A program made the position numbers and the translations under genes. Below, piece after piece: positions 43,225 through 52,008 of a stretch of 64,000 bases of DNA. Every line of letters starts with the position of its first letter. The stretch's first letter is position 1. The stretch covers positions 1 to 64,000 of the forward strand of contig NZ_JBICTU010000003.1 of assembly GCF_043197795.1 (NCBI RefSeq), read 5' to 3'. This DNA comes from Sphaerisporangium sp040649355. GTDB lineage: Bacteria > Actinomycetota > Actinomycetes > Streptosporangiales > Streptosporangiaceae. Below the pieces are notes generated by a model. The model did not search any database. It was not told the origin of the DNA and saw nothing but the letters and a program-made list of their open reading frames with translations.

Positions 43225-44356
43225 TCTCAAGGCCGAGATCGACGAATTGGGGCTGGTCGACCACCACGTGCACGGCGCGCTGCGCGGGCCGGTGGAGCGG
43301 CCGGCGTTCGAGGAGCTGATCACCGAGTCCGACCGGCCGATCCCGCCGTGGATGACTCAGTTCGATTCGCAGCTGGGCTTCGCGATCCGGCGGCACTGCG
43401 CGCCGCTGCTCGGGCTGGAGCCGTCGGCGAGCGCGGACGACTACTGGGCCGCACGGTCCGCGGTGGCCCCTGGCGAGCTGGCCGGCACCTTCCTGCGCGC
43501 GAGCGGGACCGACCACTGGCTGGTGGAGACGGGCTACAAGGGTGACCAGATCCTCAGCCCCGTCGAGATGGCGTCCGCCGGCGGTGCCCGGGTAGAGGAG
43601 GTGGTGCGGCTGGAGGCGGTGCTGGAGGACCTGGCGGGTACGGCCCCCTCCGCCGGCGGCCTGCGTGACGGCTTCCGAGAGGCACTGGAGCAGCGGACGC
43701 GCGGCGCCGTCGGCCTGAAGAGCATCGTGGCCTACCGCCACGGCTTCGACTTCGACCCGGCGCGCCCGACCGACGCGGAGGTGCGGAAGGCCGCCGGCGA
43801 CTGGCTGCGGCAGATCGGCGAGGGGGCGGCGCCACGCGTCGACGACCCGGTGCTGCTGCGGATGCTGCTGTGGGCGGGGGCCGAGACGGGCCTGCCGCTG
43901 CAACTCCACACCGGTTACGGCGATCCGGATGTCGAGCTGCATCGCTCCGACCCGCTGCTGCTGACCCGATGGCTGAAGGCGGTGGAGCACACCGGGTCCG
44001 ACATCCTGCTGCTGCACTGCTATCCCTTCCAGCGCAACGCCGGCTATCTCGCCCAGGTCTTCCCGCACGTCTATTTCGACGTGGGGCTCGCGGTCAACTA
44101 CACCGGCGCGCGCTCCGACGTGATCGTGGCCGAGAGCCTGGAGCTCGCGCCGTTCGCCAAGATCCTCTACTCGTCCGACGCGTGGGGCCCGCCGGAGTTG
44201 CACTACCTCGGTGCGCTGCTGTGGCGCCGCGGCATGACGCGTGCCCTGACGGCGTGGGTGGAGGAGGATGAGTGGACTCCGGCGGACGCCGCGGGTGTCG
44301 CGACGATGATCGGGCGCACCAACGCGGCCCGGGTATACGGACTGGACCTCGGATGA
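43214..44356 (+). CDS. Metal-dependent amidohydrolase (FluG N-terminal type)
   Basis: A 380-residue TIM-barrel amidohydrolase. Metal ligands: DHHVHGAL (HxH at the first strand), GLKSIVAYRHG (possible carboxylated Lys), LQLHTGYGD, LLHCYPFQRNAGYLA (His) and ILYSSDAWGPPELHY (Asp of the last strand). The family includes the amidohydrolase half of FluG and gamma-glutamylamide-type hydrolases. Start ATG lies inside the GS-like gene (11-base overlap) and its stop overlaps the M20 gene, so it is co-translated. In this operon it probably hydrolyses the amide made or released during amine breakdown. Confidence 0.8.
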   Translation: MSTDLKAEIDELGLVDHHVHGALRGPVERPAFEELITESDRPIPPWMTQFDSQLGFAIRRHCAPLLGLEPSASADDYWAARSAVAPGELAGTFLRASGTDHWLVETGYKGDQILSPVEMASAGGARVEEVVRLEAVLEDLAGTAPSAGGLRDGFREALEQRTRGAVGLKSIVAYRHGFDFDPARPTDAEVRKAAGDWLRQIGEGAAPRVDDPVLLRMLLWAGAETGLPLQLHTGYGDPDVELHRSDPLLLTRWLKAVEHTGSDILLLHCYPFQRNAGYLAQVFPHVYFDVGLAVNYTGARSDVIVAESLELAPFAKILYSSDAWGPPELHYLGALLWRRGMTRALTAWVEEDEWTPADAAGVATMIGRTNAARVYGLDLG

Positions 44357-45504
44357 GCGAGCACCCCGAGCTGTGGGCGGCCCTCGATCAGGAACTGCCC
44401 GCGGCACTCTCGTTGCGCCGCCGCCTGCACTCCTCGCCGGACCTGTCCGGCGAGGAGTCGGCCACCCGCGAAGCCGTACTCGCGTCGCTGCCCGGCGGGC
44501 TGCCCCTGACCAAGGTCGCCGAGACCGGGGCGGTCGTGCGCGTCGGCGGGCCGGGGCCTGCCGTCGGAGTGCGCGGCGAGCTCGACGCGCTCGGGGTGAC
44601 CGAGGCGACCGGCGTCGAGTGGAGCTCGCGGAACCGCGGGGTCATGCACGCCTGCGGTCACGACGTACACCTGGCCGCGCTGGTGGCGGTGGCCCGCGCC
44701 GTCCACAGGGTGGGAGGGCCCAAGCCGTTGCTGGTGGTCCTGCAACCACGCGAGGAGACCTATCCCTCGGGCGCGCAGGACATCGTCGAGAGCGGTGTGC
44801 TCGGCGCCGAGCGGTGCGGGGCGATGATCGGCGCGCACGTGCAGCCGGTGCTGGCCGCCGGCGTCGTCGCCTGCGTACCCGGCGGTGTCAACGCCTCGTC
44901 TGACGAATTCCAGATCAGCGTACACGGCGAGTCGGGACACGCCGCCTACCCGCACCTCACGCGCGACCCCGTGCTGGCCCTGTCGCACACGGTGGTGGCG
45001 CTCCAGAGCGTCGTCAGCCGGTCGATCGATCCTATGGCGCCGGCCGTGGTGGGGGTCTCGTCACTTCAGGCGGGCAGCGCGGCCAACGTCGTCCCCGGCG
45101 TGGCCAGGGCGCGTGGCACCATACGGGCGTTGTCGACCGCGACGCGCGAACTGCTGCACCAGCGGGTCGTCGAGGTGGCGGAGTCCGTGGCGCGCACGCA
45201 CGGCTGCGAGGCGGAGGTGACCTTCGTGAAGGGGGAGCCGGTACTGGAGAACAACCCCCGGCTGGTGACGCAGGTGTCCCGGCTGCTTCGCTCGCACGGG
45301 CTGGAGGTGTCGGACACGCTGCGCTCGGTGGGCGCGGACGACTTCTCCTTCTTCGCCGAGCGGCTGCCGTCGCTGATGCTGTTCGTGGGCACCGAGACCG
45401 ACGTCTCCCTGCACAGCGACCGGTTCCTGCCGGACGACGCGGACGTCGACCGCCTCGCCCGCGCGATGCTGGCCGGCTACCTCGGCGCCTGCACGGCACT
45501 GTGA
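44353..45504 (+). CDS. M20-family amidohydrolase/peptidase (hippurate-hydrolase-like)
   Basis: A 383-residue zinc hydrolase. Metal-binding segments: GVMHACGHDVHLAALV (His and Asp), LQPREETYPSGAQDIV (Glu pair; Glu is the general base), GAMIGAHVQPVL (His), and a late SVGADDFSFFAERLPSLML. The lid domain starts near DEFQISVHGESGHAAYPH. This is the amidohydrolase branch of M20 (N-acyl amino acid or indole-acetyl-amino-acid-like substrates). ATG overlaps the amidohydrolase stop (ATGA); it is the last gene of the operon. Part of its coding sequence (45091-45149) is copied again just after the stop. Confidence 0.85.
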   Translation: MSEHPELWAALDQELPAALSLRRRLHSSPDLSGEESATREAVLASLPGGLPLTKVAETGAVVRVGGPGPAVGVRGELDALGVTEATGVEWSSRNRGVMHACGHDVHLAALVAVARAVHRVGGPKPLLVVLQPREETYPSGAQDIVESGVLGAERCGAMIGAHVQPVLAAGVVACVPGGVNASSDEFQISVHGESGHAAYPHLTRDPVLALSHTVVALQSVVSRSIDPMAPAVVGVSSLQAGSAANVVPGVARARGTIRALSTATRELLHQRVVEVAESVARTHGCEAEVTFVKGEPVLENNPRLVTQVSRLLRSHGLEVSDTLRSVGADDFSFFAERLPSLMLFVGTETDVSLHSDRFLPDDADVDRLARAMLAGYLGACTAL

Positions 45505-45509
45505 CGCCC

Positions 45510-45568
45510 GTCCCCGGCGTGGCCAGGGCGCTCGGCACCATACGGGCGCTGTCGACCGCGACGCGCGA
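45510..45568 (+). repeat. Second copy of a 59-bp piece of the M20 gene
   Basis: This stretch matches 45091-45149 with 56 of 59 identical bases and would read PVPGVARALGTIRALSTATR, like the M20 protein. It sits 5 bases after the stop and leads into AT-richer non-coding DNA, so it is most likely the remnant of a deleted paralogue or of a recombination event. Confidence 0.85.
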
Positions 45569-45739
45569 CACCGCAGGTCAGAGGATATTTCGGTGGAAAT
45601 TTCGTCATTGCTACCGGGACCTCGTGGAGGAAGCGACCCCGCCGGGCGTGATACTGATCTTCGGGCTGAAGCCGCGGTGTGGGAAGCAGCGCCAGCTGCG
45701 ACGCCAGGGCCGTTCCGTCCTGACGGCGGTGGCGGATAC

Positions 45740-46681
45740 TCAGTGGTTCGCCGCGGTGTCGGCGAGGCGGGCGCGGCGGGCTTCGCGGCGGTCGACGAAG
45801 CGGGAGGCGGAGACCTCCAGGCGGGCGAGGAAACCGGCGAGCTCGTCGCGGGCCTTGTCCGCCTCGGCGTCCAGTCCGGTGAGGTCGAAGACGGCCCACT
45901 GGCGCAGGACCGGCATGAGGACGTCGTCGAGGTGCAGCCGCAGGTCGTAGATTCCGGCGTTGGCGATGGTCATCGCCTTGCGGGTGAAGCCTTCGATGCC
46001 GGTGCCGGGCATCTGGAAGGTGGTCACCACGTCGGTGACGGCGCGCATGGTCTGGCTGGGGGCGAGCCGGAAGGCCGCGTCGAGCAGGTTGCGGTAGAAG
46101 AGCATGTGCAGGTTCTCGTCGGCGGCGATCCTGGCGAGCAGGCGCTCGCAGTTCGGGTCCTGGGAGACCTTGCCGGTGTTGCGATGGGACACGCGGGTGG
46201 CCAGCTCCTGGAAGGAGACGTACGCGAGCGAGTGCAGCACTCCCTCGTAGGAGTTGCTGAAGCCCTCTCCCATGTGCAGCATGCGGGCCCGCTCCAGGGC
46301 GACCGGGTCGACCGCGCGCGTGACCGTCAGGTAGTCGCGGATGGCGGTGCCGTGGCGGCCCTCCTCGGCGGTCCACCGGTGAACCCAGGTGCCCCAGGCC
46401 GCGTCCCTGCCGAAGGTCGTGGCGATCTCGTGGTGGTAGCTCGGCAGGTTGTCCTCGGTCAGCAGGTTGACGATGAGGGAGACCCGCGCCTCCTCGGGGA
46501 TGGTCGAGTCGGTCTCGGCCCAGGCCTCGCCGCCGAAGACGCCGTCGTAGTCACGCCCCTGCGACCAGGGGACGTACTCGTGCGGGAACCACTCCTTGGC
46601 CACCTTGAGATGCCGGTCCAACTCCCCGGCGACCACGGGCTCCAGCTCGAACAGCAACTCGGTGTCATTGAACGCGCGCAC
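45740..46681 (-). CDS. Acyl-[acyl-carrier-protein] desaturase
   Basis: A 313-residue soluble di-iron desaturase of the DesA type, which introduces a double bond into acyl-ACP. Diiron ligands: TEEGRHGTAIRDYL (ExxRH) and ADENLHMLFYRNL (ExxH), with a further Glu in LTEDNLPSYHHEI. The GTG at 46681 follows GGGGGAAG; a TTG five codons upstream is less likely. The gene stands alone on the minus strand, and its promoter region holds two tandem palindromes, a sign of tight control of membrane unsaturation. The C-terminus ends FVDRREARRARLADTAANH. Confidence 0.88.
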   Translation of the reverse strand: MRAFNDTELLFELEPVVAGELDRHLKVAKEWFPHEYVPWSQGRDYDGVFGGEAWAETDSTIPEEARVSLIVNLLTEDNLPSYHHEIATTFGRDAAWGTWVHRWTAEEGRHGTAIRDYLTVTRAVDPVALERARMLHMGEGFSNSYEGVLHSLAYVSFQELATRVSHRNTGKVSQDPNCERLLARIAADENLHMLFYRNLLDAAFRLAPSQTMRAVTDVVTTFQMPGTGIEGFTRKAMTIANAGIYDLRLHLDDVLMPVLRQWAVFDLTGLDAEADKARDELAGFLARLEVSASRFVDRREARRARLADTAANH

Positions 46682-46701
46682 AGGATCTTCCCCCAATAGG
46701 C

Positions 46702-46728
46702 TACGAAACCGTAACCTACGCTAGCGTA
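46702..46728 (-). promoter_or_regulatory. Two tandem TACG-N4-CGTA operator sites of the desaturase gene
   Basis: TACG-AAAC-CGTA (46702-46713) and TACG-CTAG-CGTA (46717-46728) lie 15 bases apart, 21-48 bases upstream of the desaturase start. The second is a perfect 12-base palindrome. TACG-N4-CGTA is a form typical of TetR-family regulators of lipid genes. The regulator gene itself is not in this window. Confidence 0.65.
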
Positions 46729-46899
46729 AGTTCGAGCCGCTCGTGGCATCGGCGGTGCCGGCCTTGCGCATCTCGGGTGAGATCCCACCCGCGGCCATAC
46801 CGCCTGAACGCTTCATCGTGCGACGCCTGGCGGATCGGAGCTGCCCGCCCTCTACCGGGCCGCCATCGCGGTCCTCTGAGTCCCTCGGCGAACAGGGCT

Positions 46900-46954
46900 T
46901 GACAAAGGGAGTCATACATAAATAGTTGAGATGGTCGTCAAACTAATCGATTAG
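46900..46954 (+). promoter_or_regulatory. Promoter and palindrome of the GH12 gene
   Basis: A perfect TTGACA (46900-46905) with an AT-rich -10-like segment near 46920-46927 is followed by a perfect 12-base palindrome CTAATCGATTAG (46943-46954), directly before the ribosome site GAGGAGGT. The palindrome is a plausible repressor site for sugar-dependent control. Confidence 0.5.
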
Positions 46955-46970
46955 CCGAGGAGGTTCTGAC

Positions 46971-47753
46971 GTGCTGGTTCAACGTCGTCCTGTCGTTCGG
47001 CAGGTGCTTGCCTGTCTCGCGATGGTGGCCGCTCTCGTCGCCGGTACGACCCTGCCGGCCCATGCCGCCAACACGTGTACCGCCTACGGGACGATCACCC
47101 AGGGCAAGTACTGGATCAACAACAACCTCTGGGGGCAGGACTCGGGGTCGGGCTGGCAGTGCATCTGGGACACCTCCACCTCCGGTAACACGATCGGCTG
47201 GGGGACGTCCTTCGGCTGGTCCGGTCAGTCGAACTCGGTCAAGTCCTACGCCAGTTCGGTGCTCGGCTGGCACTGGGGCTGGAAGAACGCGAACACGGGG
47301 TTGCCCATCCAGCTGTCGGCCAACCGGAGCGTCAACACCGGCTGGAACTACAAGGTCACCCAGAACGGCGCGGTCACGATGAACGTGGCCTACGACCTGT
47401 GGCTGCACGCGATCTCGAACCCGAGCTACAGCGACAACCCCACCGACGAGGTGATGATCTGGCTCTACCGCTCAGGCGGCGCGGGCCCGGTCGGCACCAA
47501 GCAGGCCACGGTCACCATCGCCGGCACGAGCTGGGACCTCTACCGTGGCAACATCGGCTGGAACGTCTTCTCGTTCGTGCGCACCGCCAACACCTCGTCG
47601 GCGACGCTCAACCTGCGTGACTTCCTGAACAACCTCGTGTCGCGCGGCTGGATGGCCAATTCCAAGTACCTCACCAGCGTGGAGGCGGGAACCGAGGTGT
47701 TCATCGGCACCGGGCAGCTCGACACGAGCTCCTACTACGCGAACGTGGTATAG
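46971..47753 (+). CDS. Secreted glycoside hydrolase family 12 (endoglucanase/xyloglucanase)
   Basis: A 260-residue exported enzyme. Signal peptide: VRQVLACLAMVAALVAGTTL with cleavage after AHAA. The mature part shows the GH12 landmarks NNLWGQDSGSGWQC, VKSYASSVLGW, TDEVMIWLY (nucleophile Glu about 160) and SVEAGTEVFIGTGQL (acid/base Glu about 242). No carbohydrate-binding module is attached. It should cut beta-1,4-glucans such as cellulose or xyloglucan outside the cell. The GTG start follows GAGGAGGT. It is monocistronic. Confidence 0.9.
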   Translation: MLVQRRPVVRQVLACLAMVAALVAGTTLPAHAANTCTAYGTITQGKYWINNNLWGQDSGSGWQCIWDTSTSGNTIGWGTSFGWSGQSNSVKSYASSVLGWHWGWKNANTGLPIQLSANRSVNTGWNYKVTQNGAVTMNVAYDLWLHAISNPSYSDNPTDEVMIWLYRSGGAGPVGTKQATVTIAGTSWDLYRGNIGWNVFSFVRTANTSSATLNLRDFLNNLVSRGWMANSKYLTSVEAGTEVFIGTGQLDTSSYYANVV

Positions 47754-48044
47754 CGTCCGTCCGAGACCGCGAACCGGCGGGCACGGACACCGAGCCCCGC
47801 GCCATCACGATGCTCGCGGGCACTTCGGTGGTGAGCTGTGGTCTGCCGCGGAATGCGAGCGACTCCGGATCGGCGACGTCGGCCGGCGGTGACCGCGCAG
47901 GTCATCCGCTCCGGCCGCCCGCCCACGGCCTTGCCGCTCAGCGGGCTTGTCCCGGAAAAAGGTGCGTGAATGGGCCGCATGCTCCTATAACGTGATGCGC
48001 GTGACCCCGCCCTCCCGCCGTGCGCCCTCCGTCGGAGCGCATCC

Positions 48045-49778
48045 ATGTTGAGCCGACTGCTCCGTACCTATCTTCGTCCCTACTCGTCGGCGCTGGCCGC
48101 CGTTGTGCTGTTCCAGCTCGTCGGCACCATCGCCTCGCTGTACCTGCCGAGCCTGAACGCCGACATCATCGACCAGGGTGTCGCCGCCGGTGACACCGGC
48201 TACATCCTGACCACCGGCGGCTGGATGCTGGCCGTGTCCCTCGTGCAGATCGGCTGCTCGATCGCGGCGGTCTACTACGGGGCGCGGGTGGCGGCGGGCT
48301 TCGGACGGGACGTACGGTCGAGCGTCTTCCACCAGGTGGGCGGCTTCTCCGCCCGGGAGGTCGCGCATTTCGGGGCGCCGAGCCTGATCACCCGCAGCAC
48401 CAACGACGTGCAGCAGGTGCAGATGCTCGTGGTGATGACCTGCACGATGCTGGTCGCCGCGCCCATCATGGGCCTCGGCGGCATCATCATGGCGCTGCGG
48501 CAGGACATCGGCCTGTCGTGGCTCATGCTGGTCTGCGTCCCGGCGCTGCTGATCTCGATCGGCCTGATCGTCTCCCGCATGGTGCCCCAGTTCCGCGCGA
48601 TGCAGACCCGCATCGACCTGGTCAACCAGGTGCTGCGCGAGCAGCTCACCGGCATCCGCGTCGTGCGGGCCTTCGTACGGGAGCGCGAGGAGACCCGCCG
48701 GTTCGCCGAGGCGAACGACGCGCTGACCGGCAACGCGCTGCGCGTCGGGCGGCTGACCGCGCTCATCTTCCCCACCGTGATGCTGATCCTCAACGTCTCC
48801 AGCGTCGCCGTGCTGTGGTTCGGCGCCGCCCGGGTGGACAGCGGCGAGATGCAGATCGGCGCCCTCACCGCCTTCCTCATGTACCTGATGCAGATCCTCA
48901 TGTCGATGATGATGGCCACCTTCATCTCGATGATGATCCCGCGCGCCGCCGTCTGCGCCGAGCGCATCGGCGAGGTGCTGGACACCGAGTCGTCGGTGCG
49001 CCCGCCCGAGAACCCCGTACAGCGGGTGCACGGCCGCGCCGAGCTGGAGATGCGCGACGTCGAGTTCCGCTACCCGGGCGCGGCGGCGCCGGTGCTGTCC
49101 GGCATCTCCTTCCGCGCCGTCGCGGGGCAGACCACCGCCGTCGTCGGCAGCACCGGGTCGGGCAAGACGACGCTGGTCTCCCTGGTGCCCCGGCTGTTCG
49201 ACGCCACGTCCGGCACCGTGTCGGTCGACGGCGTCGACGTCCGCGACCTCGACCCCCAGATGCTCTGGACACGCATCGGCCTGGTTCCGCAGAAGCCGTA
49301 CCTGTTCACCGGCACCGTCGCGAGCAACCTGAGGTACGGCAACCCGGACGCCACCGACGAGGAGCTGTGGGAGGCGCTGGAAGTGGCCCAGGCCCGCGAC
49401 TTCGTCGAGGCGATGCCCGAGGGCCTGGAGGCGCCCATCACCCAGGGCGGCACCAACGTCTCCGGCGGGCAGCGGCAGCGCCTGTCGATCGCCCGTGCCC
49501 TGGTGAGCAAGCCCGAGATCTACCTGTTCGACGACTCGTTCTCGGCCCTGGACCTGACGACCGACGCCCGGCTGCGCGCCGCTCTGCGCCCGCACACCGC
49601 CGAGGCCGCCGTGGTCATCGTCGGCCAGCGGATCTCCACCGTCGCCGACGCCGACCAGATCATCGTCCTCGACGACGGCGTCATCGTCGGCATGGGCACC
49701 CATTCCGAACTCCTGGACTCCTGCCCGACCTACATCGAGATCGTCGAGTCCCAACTGACCGCGGAGAGCGCAGTATGA
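48045..49778 (+). CDS. ABC exporter half-transporter with degenerate nucleotide site
   Basis: A 577-residue membrane/ATPase half-transporter of the multidrug/lipid exporter type. Six helices precede the ATPase, whose Walker A is VVGSTGSGKTTLVSL and signature NVSGGQRQRLSIARA. The Walker B reads YLFDDSFSALD, with Asp in place of the catalytic Glu, and the switch reads IVGQRIST, with Gln in place of His. This is the usual degenerate half of heterodimeric exporters, working with the next gene (ATGA overlap). The ATG follows GGAG. Substrate unknown. Confidence 0.88.
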   Translation: MLSRLLRTYLRPYSSALAAVVLFQLVGTIASLYLPSLNADIIDQGVAAGDTGYILTTGGWMLAVSLVQIGCSIAAVYYGARVAAGFGRDVRSSVFHQVGGFSAREVAHFGAPSLITRSTNDVQQVQMLVVMTCTMLVAAPIMGLGGIIMALRQDIGLSWLMLVCVPALLISIGLIVSRMVPQFRAMQTRIDLVNQVLREQLTGIRVVRAFVREREETRRFAEANDALTGNALRVGRLTALIFPTVMLILNVSSVAVLWFGAARVDSGEMQIGALTAFLMYLMQILMSMMMATFISMMIPRAAVCAERIGEVLDTESSVRPPENPVQRVHGRAELEMRDVEFRYPGAAAPVLSGISFRAVAGQTTAVVGSTGSGKTTLVSLVPRLFDATSGTVSVDGVDVRDLDPQMLWTRIGLVPQKPYLFTGTVASNLRYGNPDATDEELWEALEVAQARDFVEAMPEGLEAPITQGGTNVSGGQRQRLSIARALVSKPEIYLFDDSFSALDLTTDARLRAALRPHTAEAAVVIVGQRISTVADADQIIVLDDGVIVGMGTHSELLDSCPTYIEIVESQLTAESAV

Positions 49779-51772
49779 GCGACCGGCCAACGGCACCCAC
49801 GCGACCGCGACCGCCCGCGGGCGGCGGCGGCTTCGGACGGGGGCCCTTCGCAGGGGCGGGGATGCCCGCGGAGAAGTCGATGACCTTCGGGCCCTCCACC
49901 CGTCGGCTGCTCCGGCGCCTGAGCCCCGATCGCACGAGGATCGTGGCCGTGGTCGTCCTCGCCGTGGCCAGCGTCGCGTTCGCCGTCATCGGACCGAAGA
50001 TCCTCGGCCGCGCGACGGACCTGATCTTCAGTGGCGTGGTCGGCAGGCGGCTGCCCGCGGGAACCACCGAGGAGCAGGCCGTCCAGGCCGCCCGCGCGTC
50101 GGGCAACGACAACCTGGCCGACATGCTCGCGCGGATGGACCTCGTCCCCGGCCAGGGGATCGACTTCGGCGCGCTGGGCACGGTCCTGGCGTGGGCCCTC
50201 GGGCTCTACGTCGCCGCGTCCGCCTTCAGCTGGCTTCAGGGCTACCTGCTCAACGACGTGACGCAGCGCACCGTCTACCGGCTGCGCGCCGACGTCGAGG
50301 ACAAGCTCAACCGGCTTCCCCTGAAGTTCTTCGACGGCCAGCCGCGCGGCGAGCTGCTCAGCCGGGTGACCAACGACATCGACAACGTGTCGCAGACCCT
50401 GCAGCAGACGCTCAGCCAGCTCCTTGGCTCACTGCTGACCGTCATCGGCGTGCTGGCGATGATGCTGGTGATCTCGCCGCTGCTCGCGTTGATCGCCCTG
50501 GTCACCATCCCGGTGTCGATGCTGGTCACCGGGCTGGTCGCGAAGCGCTCGCAGAAGCTGTTCGTCGCTCAGTGGACCCACACCGGCACGCTGAACGCCC
50601 ACATCGAGGAGGCGTTCACCGGTCACGAGCTGGTGAAGGTGTTCGGGCGCGGGCCGGAGGTCGAGGAGGTGTTCCGGCAGCGGAACGAGGAGCTGTTCAA
50701 GGCCGGCTTCGGCGCCCAGTTCATCTCCGGGATCATCATGCCGATGATGATGTTCATCGGGAACCTCAACTACGTCGCCATCGCCGTCGTCGGCGGCGTG
50801 CGCGTCGCCACCGGGTCGATGAGCCTGGGCGACGTCCAGGCCTTCATCCAGTACTCCCGGCAGTTCACCCAGCCGCTGACCCAGGTCGCCTCGATGGCCA
50901 ACCTGCTGCAGTCGGGCGTGGCGTCGGCCGAGCGGGTCTTCGAGCTGCTGGACGCCGAGGAGCAGGAGCCCGACCCCGCCGACCCGGTGCTGCCCACCAC
51001 CCGCCGGGGCCGCGTCGAGTTCGAGCACGTGTCCTTCCGCTACAACGCCGAGCAGCCCCTCATCGAGGACCTGTCGCTGGTGGCCGACCCCGGGCACACG
51101 ATCGCGATCGTCGGCCCGACAGGCGCGGGGAAGACCACGCTGGTCAACCTCATCATGCGCTTCTACGAGCTGGACGCCGGGCGCATCACCCTCGACGGCG
51201 TCGACGTCACCGCGATGCGCCGTGATGACCTGCGCTCGCACATCGGCATGGTGCTCCAGGACACCTGGCTGTTCGGCGGCACCATCCGCGAGAACATCGC
51301 CTACGGAAACACTCAGGCCACCGACGAGCAGATCCACGCCGCCGCGCGGGCGACGTTCGTCGACCGGTTCGTCCGCACCCTGCCCGACGGGTACGACACC
51401 GTGATCGACGAGGAGGGCGGAAACGTCAGCGCCGGTGAGAAGCAGTTGCTGACCATCGCCCGCGCCTTCCTCGCCAACCCGTCTCTGCTCATCCTCGACG
51501 AGGCCACCAGCTCGGTGGACACCCGTACGGAGGTGCTGGTGCAGCACGCGATGGCCGCGCTGCGTACCGACCGGACCAGCTTCGTCATCGCCCACCGGCT
51601 CTCCACCATCCGCGACGCCGACCTCATCTTGGTGATGGAAGGGGGAAGCATCGTCGAGCACGGCACCCACGACGAGCTGCTCGCGGCCGGGGGCGCGTAC
51701 CACCGGCTGTATTCCTCGCAGTTCAGCGGCGCTCTGGTGCCGGCCGACGGTGAGACGGCAGGGACGGGGTGA
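49775..51772 (+). CDS. ABC exporter half-transporter, catalytic partner
   Basis: A 665-residue half-transporter. A Pro/Gly-rich cytoplasmic head (PRPPAGGGGFGRGPFAG) is followed by six helices with an extra-long first loop, then an ATPase with Walker A IVGPTGAGKTTLVNL, canonical Walker B LLILDEATSSVD and switch FVIAHRLST. Its own signature is altered (NVSAGEKQLL), which would face the degenerate site of the partner; the partner's intact SGGQ faces this intact site. Together they match the asymmetric TmrAB/TM287-288-like pattern. Its ATG overlaps the first gene's stop. Confidence 0.9.
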   Translation: MSDRPTAPTRPRPPAGGGGFGRGPFAGAGMPAEKSMTFGPSTRRLLRRLSPDRTRIVAVVVLAVASVAFAVIGPKILGRATDLIFSGVVGRRLPAGTTEEQAVQAARASGNDNLADMLARMDLVPGQGIDFGALGTVLAWALGLYVAASAFSWLQGYLLNDVTQRTVYRLRADVEDKLNRLPLKFFDGQPRGELLSRVTNDIDNVSQTLQQTLSQLLGSLLTVIGVLAMMLVISPLLALIALVTIPVSMLVTGLVAKRSQKLFVAQWTHTGTLNAHIEEAFTGHELVKVFGRGPEVEEVFRQRNEELFKAGFGAQFISGIIMPMMMFIGNLNYVAIAVVGGVRVATGSMSLGDVQAFIQYSRQFTQPLTQVASMANLLQSGVASAERVFELLDAEEQEPDPADPVLPTTRRGRVEFEHVSFRYNAEQPLIEDLSLVADPGHTIAIVGPTGAGKTTLVNLIMRFYELDAGRITLDGVDVTAMRRDDLRSHIGMVLQDTWLFGGTIRENIAYGNTQATDEQIHAAARATFVDRFVRTLPDGYDTVIDEEGGNVSAGEKQLLTIARAFLANPSLLILDEATSSVDTRTEVLVQHAMAALRTDRTSFVIAHRLSTIRDADLILVMEGGSIVEHGTHDELLAAGGAYHRLYSSQFSGALVPADGETAGTG

Positions 51773-52008
51773 GGTGAGGCCGGTGACCCAGGTGACCGAG
51801 GTGAGGCCGGGACTGAGGCGACCGAGGCGACCGAGGTGACCGGGTGGTGACGGTCAGGTCGGTCGCCGGGTGGTTGGGAGCCTTCGGTTGATGTATTGGG
51901 CTAATTCCTGTGGGTTTCCTGGTAATCGTTGAGCGGTCAAGTTGCTGACTGTTACGGTCAGGTCATGATCCAGGTGTGTGGTCAAGAGGCGCCGGCGAAG
52001 GCCGCCTT

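Noticed and set aside
45501..45950. Small plus-strand gene after the M20 hydrolase
   Set aside because: Starts in the copied M20 fragment and runs antisense through the desaturase; not coding.
46716..46919. Short minus-strand gene upstream of the desaturase
   Set aside because: It overlaps the operator boxes, lacks a ribosome site and has no recognisable features.
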